A stretch of DNA of 64,000 nucleotides from Halobaculum sp. CBA1158 (GCF_021431925.1 NZ_CP090371.1:372001-436000); one strand, 5' to 3'; counted from the stretch's first letter, positions 1 through 9,197 are shown. Numbers and translations: made by a program. The notes: generated from the letters alone by a model not told the origin.

Positions 1-1233
1 GCCCCCGGTGACGACGCCGGCTACGACCGCGTCTGTCACGTGCTCGTCGACGGCTTCGGCTACGAGCAATGGCGTCGCGAGGTCGCCGCCGACCGCGCGC
101 CGGAGTGGCTCGCCGACCTCGCGGAGACCGCCCGGGTGACGCCGCTCACGTCCGTCTACCCCTCGGAGACGGCGGCGGCGATCACGACCGTCCACACCGG
201 CCGCACGCCCGCCGAGCACGGCGTGATCGGCTGGGACGTGTACCACCCCGACGCCGACCGCGTCGTCCAGACGCTCCCGTTCACGGCGAAGTCCGGCGAC
301 CCGGCCGACGAGGCGTACGGCGTCGACGCCGGCGACCTCTTCGCGGGCGGATCGATATACGACACCCTGGCGGACGCCGGCGTCGACTCGGTGACGGTGC
401 AGCCCACGAAGGCGGCGACCGGAGCCTACTCCGCGCACGCGCTCGCCGGCGCTGACTCCCGCGGCTACGAGGACCTCGACGGCTTCCGGTCGCTGTTGAC
501 CGAGGCGATGGCGGAGTCGGCTCCGGGCACCTACTGCTACGCGTACCTCTCGGACGTGGACGGCGCGGCCCACGCGGCCGGCACCGACTCCGACCGCTAC
601 CGCGAGACGCTCGCGGCCGTCTCCGAGGCCGTCGCGACGGCGCTGTCGGGCGTCCCCGACGAGGTCGCCGAGTCGACGCTGCTCGTGGTCACCGCCGACC
701 ACGGCCACGTCGACACCGACCCCGAGACCAACGTCGACCTCTGGGAGCACGACTTCCTCACCGAGCGCATGCGCCGCTACGAGACCGGCGCTCCGGCCGG
801 GTACCCGCTGGCGGGAGGTGACGGCGGAGACGGCGGCGACGCCGGCGACGACGGGCACGGCGGCGACGCCGGCAACGGCGAGCACGGCGGCGACGCCGCC
901 GGCGATCCCCTCCCGCCGGTCGGCGGCGCGCGCAACGTCCACCTCCACCTCCGACCGGGAATGACCGAGGAGGTGGTCGACTACCTCGATCGGACCTTCG
1001 ACGGACGGGCGTTCACCCGGGAGGAAGCCTTCGACCGCGGGCTGTTCGGCAACCGTGCTGTCTCTGACCGCCTCCGTCGCCGCTGCGGCGACGTGGTGTT
1101 CGTCCACCGACAAAGGGCGGTCTGGCGGGGCGACGAGCCGGGGAAGCTCGGGTACGTCGGCTGGCACGGCGGGCTGACGTCGGCGGAGATGTTGACGCCC
1201 TTCGCGGCCGCGCCGCTGTCGGACGTGGTCTGA
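1..1233 (+). CDS. AlkP-superfamily phosphodiesterase/nucleotide pyrophosphatase (5' end outside window)
   Basis: The reading frame is open from base 1, and a GTG at 40 lies inside an already conserved stretch (VLVDGFG), so the true start is probably upstream and the gene is cut by the window edge. The family (type I phosphodiesterase/nucleotide pyrophosphatase) hydrolyses phosphoesters with two metal ions. Visible signatures are the metal-binding DGFG near the N-terminus, a TSVYPSETAAA segment holding the Thr/Ser nucleophile region, SDVDGAAHAAG, and TADHGHVDTD, which supplies metal-binding Asp and His residues; a late WHGG follows. A Gly/Asp/His-rich low-complexity insertion (about 820-905) interrupts the C-terminal third. 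The substrate cannot be deduced. The family call is firm and the specific function open. Confidence 0.85.
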   Translation, partial: APGDDAGYDRVCHVLVDGFGYEQWRREVAADRAPEWLADLAETARVTPLTSVYPSETAAAITTVHTGRTPAEHGVIGWDVYHPDADRVVQTLPFTAKSGDPADEAYGVDAGDLFAGGSIYDTLADAGVDSVTVQPTKAATGAYSAHALAGADSRGYEDLDGFRSLLTEAMAESAPGTYCYAYLSDVDGAAHAAGTDSDRYRETLAAVSEAVATALSGVPDEVAESTLLVVTADHGHVDTDPETNVDLWEHDFLTERMRRYETGAPAGYPLAGGDGGDGGDAGDDGHGGDAGNGEHGGDAAGDPLPPVGGARNVHLHLRPGMTEEVVDYLDRTFDGRAFTREEAFDRGLFGNRAVSDRLRRRCGDVVFVHRQRAVWRGDEPGKLGYVGWHGGLTSAEMLTPFAAAPLSDVV

Positions 1234-1243
1234 CTGCGGGTAG

Positions 1244-1702
1244 TCACCGCCTCACGTCCCTGTCGGCCGGAAGCGTCCCGAGCAGCCGCCCGTCGCGCTC
1301 GCCGCACGTCTCGATCTCGAACCTCAGCGACTCGTAGAACGGCCGTACCCCTGGCCTGAACGTCGCCGTCAACGACCCGTCGGTTCGCTCGGCGGCCGCC
1401 GCCACGATGGCGGTGCCGACGCCGTCGGCCCGCCGACGCTTGCGGACCGCGACCGCGTCGATGTGACCATCGTCGAGCACGATCGCGCCGATCACGGCAG
1501 GGCCTTCGGCCTCGCCCGTGGTGTCGTCGTCGACGGCGACCAGCGCGTCGCCGCCGGCGACGCGCTCGGCGAGATCGTCGGGGACCGAGAGCATCGCGGC
1601 GTCGAGGAGTCGCCTGACCGCGTCGTCGTCGTCGTCGCGGGCGGGTCGGATCGAGGCGGCGGTGTCGTCGCCGTCGCGGTCGCCGCCGCCCTCGCCGGTC
1701 AT
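1244..1702 (-). CDS. GNAT-family N-acetyltransferase
   Basis: A 152-residue protein. After an acidic N-terminal tail ([11 protein letters not shown]) it shows a compact GNAT fold: a SIRPA beta strand, an acidic helix, VIGAIVLDDGHIDAVAVRKRRRADGVG, whose R-x-x-G/A segment is the acetyl-CoA pyrophosphate-binding turn, and a C-terminal FYESLRFEIE. The ATG at 1702 is chosen because it overlaps the stop of the upstream SAMP-like gene by four bases (ATGA), the usual sign of translational coupling; the frame stays open further upstream but only over the other gene. Substrate unknown. Coupling to a ubiquitin-like modifier is notable, but a functional link is only inferred. Confidence 0.8.
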   Translation of the reverse strand: MTGEGGGDRDGDDTAASIRPARDDDDDAVRRLLDAAMLSVPDDLAERVAGGDALVAVDDDTTGEAEGPAVIGAIVLDDGHIDAVAVRKRRRADGVGTAIVAAAAERTDGSLTATFRPGVRPFYESLRFEIETCGERDGRLLGTLPADRDVRR

Positions 1703-1899
1703 CCGCCCGTGATGAGCCGGAGCAGCTTCAGTTCGCTCGCCTCGACCGAGGCGTCCTCCGGGACCGGGCTTCCGTCCACGAGCACAGTCACCTCGTGGGG
1801 CGAGTAGCCGGTCGCCCGACACACGTCGGCGTAGGTCGCGTCGTCGTCGAGCGAGAGCGTCTCGGTCCCCTCACCGACGACCTCGCAGGTCACGTCCAT
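1699..1899 (-). CDS. samp2: Ubiquitin-like small archaeal modifier protein (SAMP2-type)
   Basis: A 66-residue beta-grasp protein ending in the diglycine (LITGG) needed for E1 (UbaA) activation. The [21 protein letters not shown] and PVPEDASVE segments match my recollection of Haloferax SAMP2, which serves both as a lysine-linked protein modifier and as sulfur carrier for tRNA thiolation. Adjacency to the clamp-loader small-subunit gene is also, from memory, the Haloferax arrangement. It is the first gene of a two-gene unit, its stop overlapping the GNAT start, and it is transcribed divergently from rfcS across a 92-nt spacer. A MoaD-like or thiamine-type sulfur carrier is the alternative reading, but the sequence fits SAMP2 best. 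Confidence 0.88.
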   Translation of the reverse strand: MDVTCEVVGEGTETLSLDDDATYADVCRATGYSPHEVTVLVDGSPVPEDASVEASELKLLRLITGG

Positions 1900-1961
1900 A
1901 CCCGTCGGTGGGGCCCGCGTGGACTTCGCCGTTTGGACTCGGGGCTCGGTATCTCGGGGCG

Positions 1962-1967
1962 TTTATC
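1962..1967 (+). promoter_or_regulatory. TATA element of rfcS
   Basis: TTTATC centred about 28 nt before the ATG at 1992. This spacing predicts a transcript that starts at or next to the start codon, i.e. a leaderless mRNA, and supports 1992 over the in-frame upstream start at 1908. Confidence 0.6.
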
Positions 1968-1991
1968 CCCCCGGCCCGCCGACCACCGGTC

Positions 1992-4925
1992 ATGAGCGAG
2001 GCCGACGACGCCGAGGCCGCCGAGTCACCGCCCGGGCGGGAGGTCTGGATCGAGAAGTACCGCCCGCAGACGCTGGAGGACGTGTACGGGCACGAGCAGA
2101 TCGTCTCGCGGCTCCGGAGCTACATCGAGCAGGACGACCTGCCGCACCTGCTGTTTTCGGGGCCGGCAGGTGTCGGGAAGTGTACGACGGGGGAAACACC
2201 GATACTCACGAACAGAGGAGTCGAACGCATCGACCGTGTCGTCGGCGACATCGAGGGGTTCGGGACTCCCGAGGAAGGAACGGAGGTCGTGACGTTCGAC
2301 GACGACGGCGAGTTCGAGCACGTCGAGCCATCACAGGTCTTCGGGAAGGAGGCCGACGAACTCGTCTCGGTGACGACGCGCGACGGCGGCGAGTTCACCG
2401 TCACGCCGGAGCACAAACTCCTCGTCATCGACGCCGACGGACTCTCGTGGACCCCTGCCGGGGAGATCGATGTCGGTCAGCGGGTCGTCCGTCCGCTCGA
2501 AATCCCGACGCCGACGGATCCGAAGCTGGAGTGGATCGACGCTGTCGACGACGACCGGATCGAGATCGAACTGACTGGCCGCGCGATCGAGGAGTTCGAT
2601 CGGCCCGTCGTTTCGCCGTCGGACCTCCGAACGGACGATACCTCTCGAGAACAACTTCGCGAGGATGTCGAACGGATAACGTACGTGAGTGCGTCCGGGA
2701 ACCGGTCTCGTCCGATCACGCCCCCTTGGGAAGTGACGCCGGAACTCGCTCGGTTCGTCGGGCTCGCTGTCGCGGAGGCACGTATTGAACGCGGTCGGGT
2801 GAAATTTTATAACACGGATGCAGACCTCCTCGACGCGTTCGACGCGGCGATCGAGTCCTGTTTCGGACTGTCTGGGACGCGGGGCGAACAGAAGGGAGTT
2901 CCGTACGTCGAGGTGATCTCTCGGACGCTCACCCACTACTTGGAGGAGATGTTCGACGTGTTCGCGAGTGCCGGAGGAGCGGACCCGAACGCCGTTGGGT
3001 CGGCACTCGTCGCCGCGGACGATACCGCCCGAGCGGCGTTCCTCCGTGCGATGTTCGACGCCGAGGCACACGTCGCGGACAACGGCGTCGTCGAACTGAC
3101 TCAACGGAACGAGCGTCACATCACCCTCCTCTCGTATCTCCTTTCGTCGTTCGGGGTTCCGTCCCGCCGCAAACGTGTTCGAAAGTCGGCAACGAACGGG
3201 AGCGGGACGGAGCGAGAGTACCACCAGCTGTCGATCTCCGGTGCTTCCGCGCTATCGCGGTTCGAGGAGCGGATCGGGTTCGACATCGAGGAGAAGGCAG
3301 CCGCGCTCGCGCGGGCCACCGACCGGCGCTCCAACCCGAACCACGACACGATGCCGGCCCAATCCACCGTCCACGACCTTACTGAGAGTCTTTGTCTTCC
3401 TATCGGCGAACTCACATCGGACTCGCTCCACCCTGAAAACCCCGGTAGAGAGCGGTACCTCGACGATGTCGAGGCGGTGCTCGATGCTGCTGTCGAACGT
3501 GTCGAAACCGCCCAGACCGTGCTTGCTCGGCTCGATACGCTTTCGCCAGCATTGAACGACGCGTCGGCGGTCCCCGCAGCGTGGGTCGACGCCCGCCTGG
3601 ATCTCGAACCGCTGAGTAAGCGGAAGCGGGTCTCCGAGGAGATAGGAGTTCGGACGGATAGACTTCTCGAATACGCGGACGGTCGACGGACGCCGAACGC
3701 AAGGCGAACGATGGGCATCCTCTCGCAACTCGAGGGGACCCGACGGTCCGTCGATATCGGAGCTATCCAGCGGGTGTTGTGTGACTGTATCGATTCGTTG
3801 GGAATTTCGTACAACGAAGTCGCGGAGGGCACCACGCTCCGTGGAACCGAAACCATCGCGCTCCTCTCGAACGACGACCACGCGCCGTCGTCGTTGCCAC
3901 GGTTTGAGACGGTCGCGGATCGGGTCCGGACGCTCGCGTCCCGGATGTGTTCCCTGGAGGTGATCGAGGATATCGCCTCGTTAGACCGACTCGCGTCCGC
4001 CGACCTCTACTTCGATGAGGTCGAGTCGGTCGAACGGGCGGACGGTCCCGAGCGCGTGTACGACCTCACCGTTTCGGAGACGCGGAATTATCTGGCCGGG
4101 AACGTCCCGACCGTGATGCATAACACGACCTCGGCCGTCGCGATCGCCAGGACCATTTACGGCGACGACTGGCGGACGAACTTCCTCGAACTCAACGCCT
4201 CCGACCAGCGCGGCATCGACGTGGTCAGAGACCGGATCAAGAACTTCGCGCGCTCCTCCTTCGGCGGCCACGACTACCGGATTATCTTCCTCGACGAGGC
4301 CGACTCGCTCACCGACGACGCCCAGTCAGCGCTCCGGCGGACGATGGAGCAGTTCTCCGACAACACGCGCTTCATCCTCTCGTGCAACTACTCCTCGAAG
4401 ATCATCGACCCGATCCAGTCGCGGTGTGCCGTCTTCCGCTTCTCGCCGCTGTCGGACGAGGCCGTCGAGGCGCAGGTGCGCGACATCGCCGCCGATCAGG
4501 ACATCGAGATCACCGACGAGGGCCTCGACGCGCTGGTGTACGCCGCCGACGGCGACATGCGTCGCGCGATCAACTCCCTGCAGGCGGCCGCGACGACCGG
4601 CGACGTGGTCGACGAGGAGACCGTCTACGAGATCACCGCGACCGCCCGGCCCGAGGAGATCGAGGCCATGGTCGAGGACGCGCTCGCGGGCGACTTCTCG
4701 AAGTCGCGGGCGACGCTCGACACCCTCCTCACGGAGACGGGAATGGCCGGCGGCGACGTGATCGACCAGCTCCACCGCTCGGTGTGGGAGTTCGATCTGT
4801 CCGACAGGGAGGCGGTGCGGCTGATGGAGCGCATCGGCGAGACCGACTACCGGATCTCCGAGGGCGCGAACGAGCAGGTGCAGTTGGAGGCGCTGCTGGC
4901 GTCGCTGGCGCTGGCCGACGAGTAG
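1992..4925 (+). CDS. rfcS: Replication factor C small subunit, interrupted by an intein
   Basis: The precursor is 977 residues: N-extein 1-63, intein 64-711, C-extein 712-977, giving a mature protein of about 329 residues, the normal length for archaeal RfcS. The clamp loader opens and loads PCNA at primer-template junctions. The N-extein has [20 protein letters not shown] and the Walker A GPAGVGK; the intein sits directly after the P-loop Lys, and the following Thr is the first C-extein residue. The C-extein carries [10 protein letters not shown], Walker B with DEAD ([10 protein letters not shown]), sensor 1 ([12 protein letters not shown]) and the SRC motif ([12 protein letters not shown]), then the collar domain. 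Without protein splicing the ATPase would be broken. The start is set by the TATA spacing and the KYRP-proximal N-terminus. Confidence 0.97.
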   Translation: MSEADDAEAAESPPGREVWIEKYRPQTLEDVYGHEQIVSRLRSYIEQDDLPHLLFSGPAGVGKCTTGETPILTNRGVERIDRVVGDIEGFGTPEEGTEVVTFDDDGEFEHVEPSQVFGKEADELVSVTTRDGGEFTVTPEHKLLVIDADGLSWTPAGEIDVGQRVVRPLEIPTPTDPKLEWIDAVDDDRIEIELTGRAIEEFDRPVVSPSDLRTDDTSREQLREDVERITYVSASGNRSRPITPPWEVTPELARFVGLAVAEARIERGRVKFYNTDADLLDAFDAAIESCFGLSGTRGEQKGVPYVEVISRTLTHYLEEMFDVFASAGGADPNAVGSALVAADDTARAAFLRAMFDAEAHVADNGVVELTQRNERHITLLSYLLSSFGVPSRRKRVRKSATNGSGTEREYHQLSISGASALSRFEERIGFDIEEKAAALARATDRRSNPNHDTMPAQSTVHDLTESLCLPIGELTSDSLHPENPGRERYLDDVEAVLDAAVERVETAQTVLARLDTLSPALNDASAVPAAWVDARLDLEPLSKRKRVSEEIGVRTDRLLEYADGRRTPNARRTMGILSQLEGTRRSVDIGAIQRVLCDCIDSLGISYNEVAEGTTLRGTETIALLSNDDHAPSSLPRFETVADRVRTLASRMCSLEVIEDIASLDRLASADLYFDEVESVERADGPERVYDLTVSETRNYLAGNVPTVMHNTTSAVAIARTIYGDDWRTNFLELNASDQRGIDVVRDRIKNFARSSFGGHDYRIIFLDEADSLTDDAQSALRRTMEQFSDNTRFILSCNYSSKIIDPIQSRCAVFRFSPLSDEAVEAQVRDIAADQDIEITDEGLDALVYAADGDMRRAINSLQAAATTGDVVDEETVYEITATARPEEIEAMVEDALAGDFSKSRATLDTLLTETGMAGGDVIDQLHRSVWEFDLSDREAVRLMERIGETDYRISEGANEQVQLEALLASLALADE
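2181..4124 (+). mobile_element. RfcS intein (648 residues) with LAGLIDADG-type endonuclease domain
   Basis: It begins at Cys64 ([13 protein letters not shown], block A) and ends with His-Asn (block G), followed by extein Thr. Block B is recognisable ([15 protein letters not shown]), and the C-terminal block F reads [17 protein letters not shown]. Two LAGLIDADG-like helices are present: FVGLAVAEA (about residue 255) and [10 protein letters not shown] (about 352). The first has Ala-Glu where active enzymes usually have an Asp or Glu followed by Gly, so nuclease activity is uncertain. A helix-turn-helix-like stretch (about residues 540-570) lies between endonuclease and C-terminal splicing block. 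Codons are less GC-biased than in the exteins, consistent with lateral movement. Confidence 0.95.
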
Positions 4926-4950
4926 CGCGGAGAAGCGCGACGGCGTCGGC

Positions 4951-5916
4951 CTATCGCTCGGGCTCGATGTAGACCGCTCGGACGCGGTCGTCGATGCCCC
5001 GCAGTTTCTCCTCGATCCTCGTGATGTCCTCGTCGAGGTCGGCCGTCACCGACTCGTCGTCGAAGCTCACGTCGGCGGTGACGAGCGCCTCGCCGGGGCC
5101 GACGAACACGGTCCGGAAGCCGTCGACGTGGACGACGCCCTCGTGGTCGGCGATCGCCGTCCGTAGCTCCGACTCAACGTCGGCGGCCAGCGACTCGCCG
5201 AGGATGAGGCGCTTGTTCTCCCACGCGAGCGCGACCGCGAAGCCCATCAACAGCGCGCCGATGGCGATCGAGGCGATCGCGTCGAAGATCGGCATCTCGA
5301 GATACCGCGCGAGGGTGATCCCGACGAGCGCGATGACGGCCCCGCCCAGCGCGACCGCGTCCTCGGTGAAGGCGGTGAGCGTCGTCACGTCGCTGGTCTT
5401 GGAGAACGCCTCGCGGACCCCCGACCAGCCGTACGAGTCGATCTGTCGCTGGAGCTCCGCGTTCGCCTTCGCGAGTGCCCAGACCTCGAAGACGATCGCG
5501 CCGAGGAGGACGACGACGTTTATCCAGAACGGGTCGACCGGGACGAGTTCGGTGAAGTTGATCCCCGCGAGGATCACGTCGGCGCGCTCGCCGCCGTGGC
5601 CGGGATTCATCAACGCACCGTAGCCGTGTTTCAGCGACTCCCAGCCGGCGATGCCGAACAGCAGCACCGAGACGAGAAACGCGTAGAAGAACTGGGCCTT
5701 CCCGTAGCCGAACGGGTGTGCCCGGCTCGCCTCCTGTTTCGAATAGCGGATCCCGATGAGGAGGAACACCTGGTTCCCGGTGTCGGAGATCGAGTGGTAC
5801 GTCTCCGAGAGCATCGACGGCGACCCGGTGAGCAGGAACCCGAAGAACTTCATCACCGCGATGGACCCGTTGGCGATCAGCGCGGCGATCACCACGGATC
5901 TGCTTCCTCCAGCCAT
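4951..5916 (-). CDS. Cation diffusion facilitator (CDF) family transporter
   Basis: A 321-residue inner-membrane metal/proton antiporter. About six membrane segments are visible from the first residues (VVIAALIANGSIAVMKFFGF). TM2 carries YHSISD, the His-x-x-x-Asp metal site, followed by the family loop AHPFGYGKAQFF; TM5 has EDAVALGG in place of a second HxxxD, a pattern I associate with the SLC30A9/ZnT9-like branch. A cytoplasmic ferredoxin-like CDF C-terminal domain (about 235-321) ends the protein. The ATG at 5916 (MAGGSRS) begins just before TM1; upstream in-frame codons overlap the divergent phosphodiesterase promoter region. Zn, Mn or Fe efflux is possible; specificity not readable. Confidence 0.9.
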   Translation of the reverse strand: MAGGSRSVVIAALIANGSIAVMKFFGFLLTGSPSMLSETYHSISDTGNQVFLLIGIRYSKQEASRAHPFGYGKAQFFYAFLVSVLLFGIAGWESLKHGYGALMNPGHGGERADVILAGINFTELVPVDPFWINVVVLLGAIVFEVWALAKANAELQRQIDSYGWSGVREAFSKTSDVTTLTAFTEDAVALGGAVIALVGITLARYLEMPIFDAIASIAIGALLMGFAVALAWENKRLILGESLAADVESELRTAIADHEGVVHVDGFRTVFVGPGEALVTADVSFDDESVTADLDEDITRIEEKLRGIDDRVRAVYIEPER

Positions 5917-6061
5917 TGTCGCGACGACTCTCCGGACGGGTATCAAACCCGTGGACACGCGCGCCCGCCCGCGGTCGGTCATCCGGCGCGGTTCCGGCGG
6001 GACGTGTCGGCACCTCGACGGTCCCGAACCGTTAGGGCGCCGGGCGTCCACCGTTCCGACG

Positions 6062-6580
6062 ATGCTCGCCGTCATCTCGGACACGCACGCAACCGACGAC
6101 CACCGCCTGCGCGGTCGAACGCTCGATGCGGTCCGGTCGGCCGACGCCGTGATCCACGCGGGCGACTTCTACCGCGAGCCCGTGCTCGAGGCGCTCCTCG
6201 ACGTGAACGACTCGCTGTACGGCGTCACCGGCAACAACGACGACGCGGCGCTGCGCGATCGGCTCCCCGGCGAACGGGTCGTCGCCCACGAGGGCGCGAC
6301 GATCGCGGTGCGCCACCGGAGCCGAAGCGGCGCGACGGGGCTGGCGCTGTTCGGTCGCGAACGCGACGCGGACCTCGTCGTCTTCGGCCACAGCCACCGT
6401 CCGGAGTTCGACGACTCCGGCCCGGTGCCGCTGCTCAACCCCGGAAGCTACGCACAGCCCCGCGGCAACCGCGCGGCCCACGCCGAACTCGCCCGGACGG
6501 CCGACGGGCTCTCGGGGCGACTCGTCACGCCGGAGGGCGAACCCATCGAGGAGTTCGCGGTACCGGTCCGGGACGCGTGA
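6062..6580 (+). CDS. YfcE/MJ0936-type metallophosphodiesterase
   Basis: A 172-residue single-domain calcineurin-like phosphoesterase. All metal-ligand motifs are present in order: D-x-H (ISDTHA, residues 7-9), GD (IHAGDF), GNND (VTGNNDD) and GHSH (VVFGHSHRP), followed by LLNPGSY, the last ligand loop of the YfcE family. These enzymes hydrolyse phosphodiesters such as 2',3'-cAMP or model substrates with Mn or Ni; the physiological substrate is generally unknown. It is divergent from the CDF transporter with 145 nt between the start codons. The ATG at 6062 starts at the conserved MLAVISDTH. Confidence 0.9.
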   Translation: MLAVISDTHATDDHRLRGRTLDAVRSADAVIHAGDFYREPVLEALLDVNDSLYGVTGNNDDAALRDRLPGERVVAHEGATIAVRHRSRSGATGLALFGRERDADLVVFGHSHRPEFDDSGPVPLLNPGSYAQPRGNRAAHAELARTADGLSGRLVTPEGEPIEEFAVPVRDA

Positions 6581-6849
6581 GCAGAGGGGTGGGGACGGCG
6601 ACCGACCGGAAGGAGGGGGAGGGGTGTGGCCCTCGGTGCCGTCCCGTTCGGGGGTGAGTGCCGTCCCGTTCCTCGGGGGAGGGTGCGTGTGGGGACCGCG
6701 TGTGGAGGGCCGACGCGTCACCGGGGACCGGTACCAGTCGCTTGTGGCGCTCGCGTCAAGTACCTTCTCTATGGTCAAATCCCGCTTTTAGTTACCGACG
6801 AAGGGTGTACGCCGGCGTTTTCGGCGGCCGCGTTCCGCCGCGTCGGCGG

Positions 6850-7713
6850 TCACGCGCCGCCGCGACGGTGGACGTACAGCGCCGCCAGCGCCAGCGCGAG
6901 CAGTCCCCCGCACAGGAAGAGGAACCCCGGCGAGGCGGCCAGTTGCTCCGCGAGCGTCGGGGCGGTGTCGGCGGCGACGGTGTACGTCGTCTCGGCGGCC
7001 GCCTCCGTGGCGGCGGGCTCCGCGGTCGTCTCGGGTGCCGCCGTCTCCGGGGGCGGCGTTTCGGTCGCCTCGGCGATCCCGATCCCGCCGTCGTCGGCCG
7101 CGGTCTCGGTCGCCGCCTCCGTCGCCGTCTCGGCGTCCGCCGGCGCTTCGGTCGCGGCCGCGTCCGTCGAATCGGCGCTCACGTTCGTCCCGCCGGAGTC
7201 GCCGCCGCCGTCGGCGGATCCGGCGGATCCGAAGCCGAGAGTCGGGGCGAACGGTCCTCCGAGGACGGTCTCGACGACGGCCGCGCCCAGACCGATCGCG
7301 CCGACGCCGCCGAGCACGCGGCTGAGCGTCGCGCGGATGCCGGACGCCTCCGACTCGCTTCCGGCCACGAGCACGAGCGGGCCGTCGGCGGGGGCGTACA
7401 CGTCCATCTCGCGGCCCTTCCGCGAGTAGGCCGTGCCGGTGACCTCGACGACGCCCGCCTCGCGAAGCCGCTTGAGGTGGTACTGGGCGTTCTGGAGGGA
7501 GGTGTCGACGCGGTCGGCCACGTCGCTTGCGGGTCCCGGGCTGTCGTGGAGGGCGGCGAGGATCGCGCGGGCGGTGTCCGAGGAGAGCGACGACAGCACG
7601 GCGTCCGCGTCGTCGCCGTCGACGCCGATGACGCGCGGTTCGGCCTCGCCGTCGTCGTCCCCGTCGGACGCCGGCCCGCCGATCCCCGGGATGGAGGACG
7701 GGAACTCGGCCAT
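6850..7713 (-). CDS. Winged-helix (ArsR-like) DNA-binding protein with C-terminal membrane anchor
   Basis: 287 residues. Residues about 35-110 form a winged helix of the ArsR/HTH_20 type (VLSSLSSDTARAILAALHD, then ASDVADRVDTSLQNAQYHLKRL as recognition region, then the wing DVYAPADG). A Gly/Ala-rich hydrophobic segment follows at about 135-155, then a long Thr/Ala/Glu-rich linker typical of haloarchaeal surface-exposed regions, and a final TM helix (FLFLCGGLLALALAALYV) with an Arg-rich cytoplasmic tail. This layout (cytoplasmic HTH, exposed stalk, second TM) suggests membrane-tethered transcription control, which is inference. Its 3' end faces the phosphodiesterase; the 269-nt convergent spacer holds no gene I can see. 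Confidence 0.8.
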   Translation of the reverse strand: MAEFPSSIPGIGGPASDGDDDGEAEPRVIGVDGDDADAVLSSLSSDTARAILAALHDSPGPASDVADRVDTSLQNAQYHLKRLREAGVVEVTGTAYSRKGREMDVYAPADGPLVLVAGSESEASGIRATLSRVLGGVGAIGLGAAVVETVLGGPFAPTLGFGSAGSADGGGDSGGTNVSADSTDAAATEAPADAETATEAATETAADDGGIGIAEATETPPPETAAPETTAEPAATEAAAETTYTVAADTAPTLAEQLAASPGFLFLCGGLLALALAALYVHRRGGA

Positions 7714-7838
7714 CGTCGGCCTATTTCACGCTGGAGGGTGTAAGCCTTCCGTGCGATCGGCACCGTCTCTCACCGCGGGGTCGCTGTCGGGGTGTCACCA
7801 CCGCGTCGCCGTCGCCGTACCGTCGCCGCCGACACGCT

Positions 7839-7916
7839 CCACCCTGCGTCGGCGACGACACGGCCCACCTCGTCTCGGCGACGACGCGGTCCACCCCGCG
7901 TCGGCGACGACTCGCC
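7839..7916. repeat. Three tandem imperfect 26-bp repeats
   Basis: Units at 7839-7864, 7865-7890 and 7891-7916 share the core CGGCGACGAC flanked by CCACC. They lie between the HTH membrane protein and the acyl-CoA dehydrogenase start, in a stretch with no convincing coding frame. There are no spacers, so this is not CRISPR. Confidence 0.75.
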
Positions 7917-7982
7917 GACTCCCTCACGAACGATCCGGGGAATCCCGACAGTCATTTGACGGTGTGTCGCCGACTCGAAGAC

Positions 7983-9197
7983 ATGCTCGATTACGTCGGT
8001 CTGGAGGCGGATCTCTCGGCGGAGGAGACGCTGATCCGGGACACCGCCCGGGAGTTCGTCGCCGAGGAGGTCGCCCCCGACATCGCCGACCACTACGAGG
8101 CGGGTACCTTCCCGACGGAGCTCATCCCCGAGATGGGCGAGCTCGGATTCTACGCGCCGAACCTGGAGGGGTACGGCTCCCCGAACGTCTCCGAGCGGGC
8201 GTACGGCCTGCTCATGCAGGAGTTGGAGGCGTGCGACTCGGGCCTGCGTTCGATGGCCAGCGTGCAGGGCGCGCTCGTGATGTACCCGATCCACGCGTTC
8301 GGCAGCGAGGCCCAGAAGGAACGCTGGCTCCCCGACCTCGGTCAGGGGGAGGCGGTCGGCTGCTTCGGCCTGACGGAGCCGGACCACGGCTCGAATCCGG
8401 CGGGGATGGAGACGGCGGCCGAGCGCGACTCCGCGGAGGAGACCTCCGCTGACCCCTCGGAAGTCGTCGCTTCCGAGGACGCCGACGGCTTCGTCCTCAA
8501 CGGCGAGAAGACGTGGATCACCAACGCCCCCATCGCCGACGTGGCGGTCGTGTGGGCGAAGCTGACGAGCGAGGAGGAGTCGCCGGTGCGGGGCTTCCTC
8601 GTCGAGACCGACCGCGACGGCGTCGAGACCCCGAAGATCGACGACAAGCTCTCGATGCGCGCGTCCGTCACCGGCGGGATCGTCCTCGACGACGTTCGCG
8701 TGCCAGAGGAGAACGTCCTCCCCGAGGTGGAGGGGATGAAGGGGCCGCTGTCGTGTCTCACACAGGCCCGGTACGGCATCGCGTGGGGCGCGGTCGGCGC
8801 GGCCCGCGACTGCTTCGAGACGGCCCGCGAGTACCAGACCGACCGCGAGCAGTTCGGCGGTCCGATCGCGCGCTTCCAGATCCAACAGGAGAAGCTGGCG
8901 GAGATGGCGACCCAGATCACCCTCGCGCAACTGCTCGCGTACCGCCTCGCCGACCTGAAGGAGCGCGGCGATCTGCGCCCCCAGCAGGTGTCGATGGCCA
9001 AGCGAAACAACGTCCGGATGGCGCGCGACCAGGCCCGGATCGCCCGGGAGATGCTCGGCGGCAACGGGATCACGACGGATTACTCGCCGATGCGCCACAT
9101 GAGCAACCTGGAGACGGTGTACACCTACGAGGGCACCCACGACATCCACTCGCTGATCCTCGGTGCCGACCTCACCGGGATCCAGGCGTTCGAGTAG
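7983..9197 (+). CDS. Acyl-CoA dehydrogenase, glutaryl-CoA dehydrogenase-like
   Basis: A 404-residue FAD enzyme. The N-terminal helical domain starts MLDYVGLEADLSAEE; the FAD/substrate beta domain has CFGLTEPDHGSNP and KTWITNAPIADV; the C-terminal part has REMLGGNGI and the catalytic-Glu loop YEGTHDIHSLILG. The closing ADLTGIQAFE closely resembles bacterial and mitochondrial glutaryl-CoA dehydrogenase, so oxidation of glutaryl-CoA or a related short acyl-CoA is likely. An acidic insert (about residues 140-155, SAEETSADPSEV) extends the beta domain and is typical of salt adaptation. The ATG at 7983 is preferred; an in-frame ATG at 7956 would add nine atypical residues. Confidence 0.9.
   Translation: MLDYVGLEADLSAEETLIRDTAREFVAEEVAPDIADHYEAGTFPTELIPEMGELGFYAPNLEGYGSPNVSERAYGLLMQELEACDSGLRSMASVQGALVMYPIHAFGSEAQKERWLPDLGQGEAVGCFGLTEPDHGSNPAGMETAAERDSAEETSADPSEVVASEDADGFVLNGEKTWITNAPIADVAVVWAKLTSEEESPVRGFLVETDRDGVETPKIDDKLSMRASVTGGIVLDDVRVPEENVLPEVEGMKGPLSCLTQARYGIAWGAVGAARDCFETAREYQTDREQFGGPIARFQIQQEKLAEMATQITLAQLLAYRLADLKERGDLRPQQVSMAKRNNVRMARDQARIAREMLGGNGITTDYSPMRHMSNLETVYTYEGTHDIHSLILGADLTGIQAFE

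Noticed and set aside
5596-6657. 353-codon frame over the CDF/phosphodiesterase region
   Set aside because: Out of frame with both real genes and with Arg/Pro-rich composition; shadow.
7839-7916. Possible CRISPR array
   Set aside because: The three units are directly joined without spacers, imperfect, and no cas1/cas2 genes occur in the window.
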